Positions 13,128 through 13,128 of a stretch of 13,128 bases of DNA are shown piece by piece. The notes under the pieces were generated by a model. That model was not told the origin of the DNA. It worked only from the letters and a program-made list of their open reading frames with translations, and ran no database searches. Both the position numbers and the translations under genes were made by a program. Source of the stretch: Pyrinomonadaceae bacterium (GTDB taxonomy: Bacteria > Acidobacteriota > Blastocatellia > Pyrinomonadales > Pyrinomonadaceae); assembly GCA_025937955.1 (NCBI GenBank), contig JAICQI010000067.1, positions 1-13,128 on the forward strand, read 5' to 3'. Position 1 is the first letter of the stretch. The number at the start of each line of letters is the position of its first letter.

Positions 13128-13128
13128 G

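Overview
The window looks like a chromosomal piece of an Acidobacteriota genome, most likely Blastocatellia-like. This rests on an Oar-type TonB-dependent receptor with a carboxypeptidase-regulatory-like N-terminal domain, many small exported proteins of unknown family, a zinc-ribbon/proline-rich/TM protein beside a TPR protein, the tail of a formylglycine-generating-enzyme (FGE) family protein, and frequent intergenic palindromes. The taxon is an inference from gene style; no rRNA or marker gene is present.

Layout. Plus strand, 1-7282: a hypothetical protein whose frame is open to the left edge, an exported hypothetical protein, a short 84-aa protein, an exported heavy-metal-binding-domain protein (CPMH/CPKC), an exported Cys/His-rich protein, a 916-aa Oar-like TonB-dependent receptor, a beta-propeller lipoprotein with Asp-box repeats and a CPCC motif, and an overlapping CusF-like copper-binding lipoprotein. 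Minus strand, 9308-7344 (transcribed leftwards): a Cys-containing exported protein, a metallothionein-like secreted Cys/His/Met-rich protein, a membrane-anchored PCYCGC-type protein and an exported PrxQ/Bcp-type peroxiredoxin. A small acidic 57-aa ORF (9430-9603, plus) diverges from this group. Minus strand, 13127-9657: the last 40 residues of an FGE-like protein, a TPR protein, a zinc-ribbon/TM protein, and a TlpA-like thioredoxin whose GTG start overlaps the preceding stop.

How it may work together. At least four and perhaps six exported proteins carry thiol, histidine or methionine clusters suited to copper or another soft metal. They flank a TonB-dependent receptor and two periplasmic thiol proteins (PrxQ and TlpA). 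The simplest reading is an envelope metal-handling and thiol-redox region, with capture in the periplasm, possible traffic across the outer membrane and peroxide protection. No P-type ATPase, RND pump, multicopper oxidase or metal regulator lies in the window, so the metal and the direction of transport are not known. The TPR/zinc-ribbon/TlpA group is probably a separate unit.

Nearly every gene junction longer than about 50 bases holds a palindrome. Several are long (for example 29/29 and 34/35 matched arms) and belong to at least four sequence families. Two sit exactly between convergent stop codons and one is flanked by T-runs on both strands, so they are probably dispersed palindromic elements used as transcription terminators.
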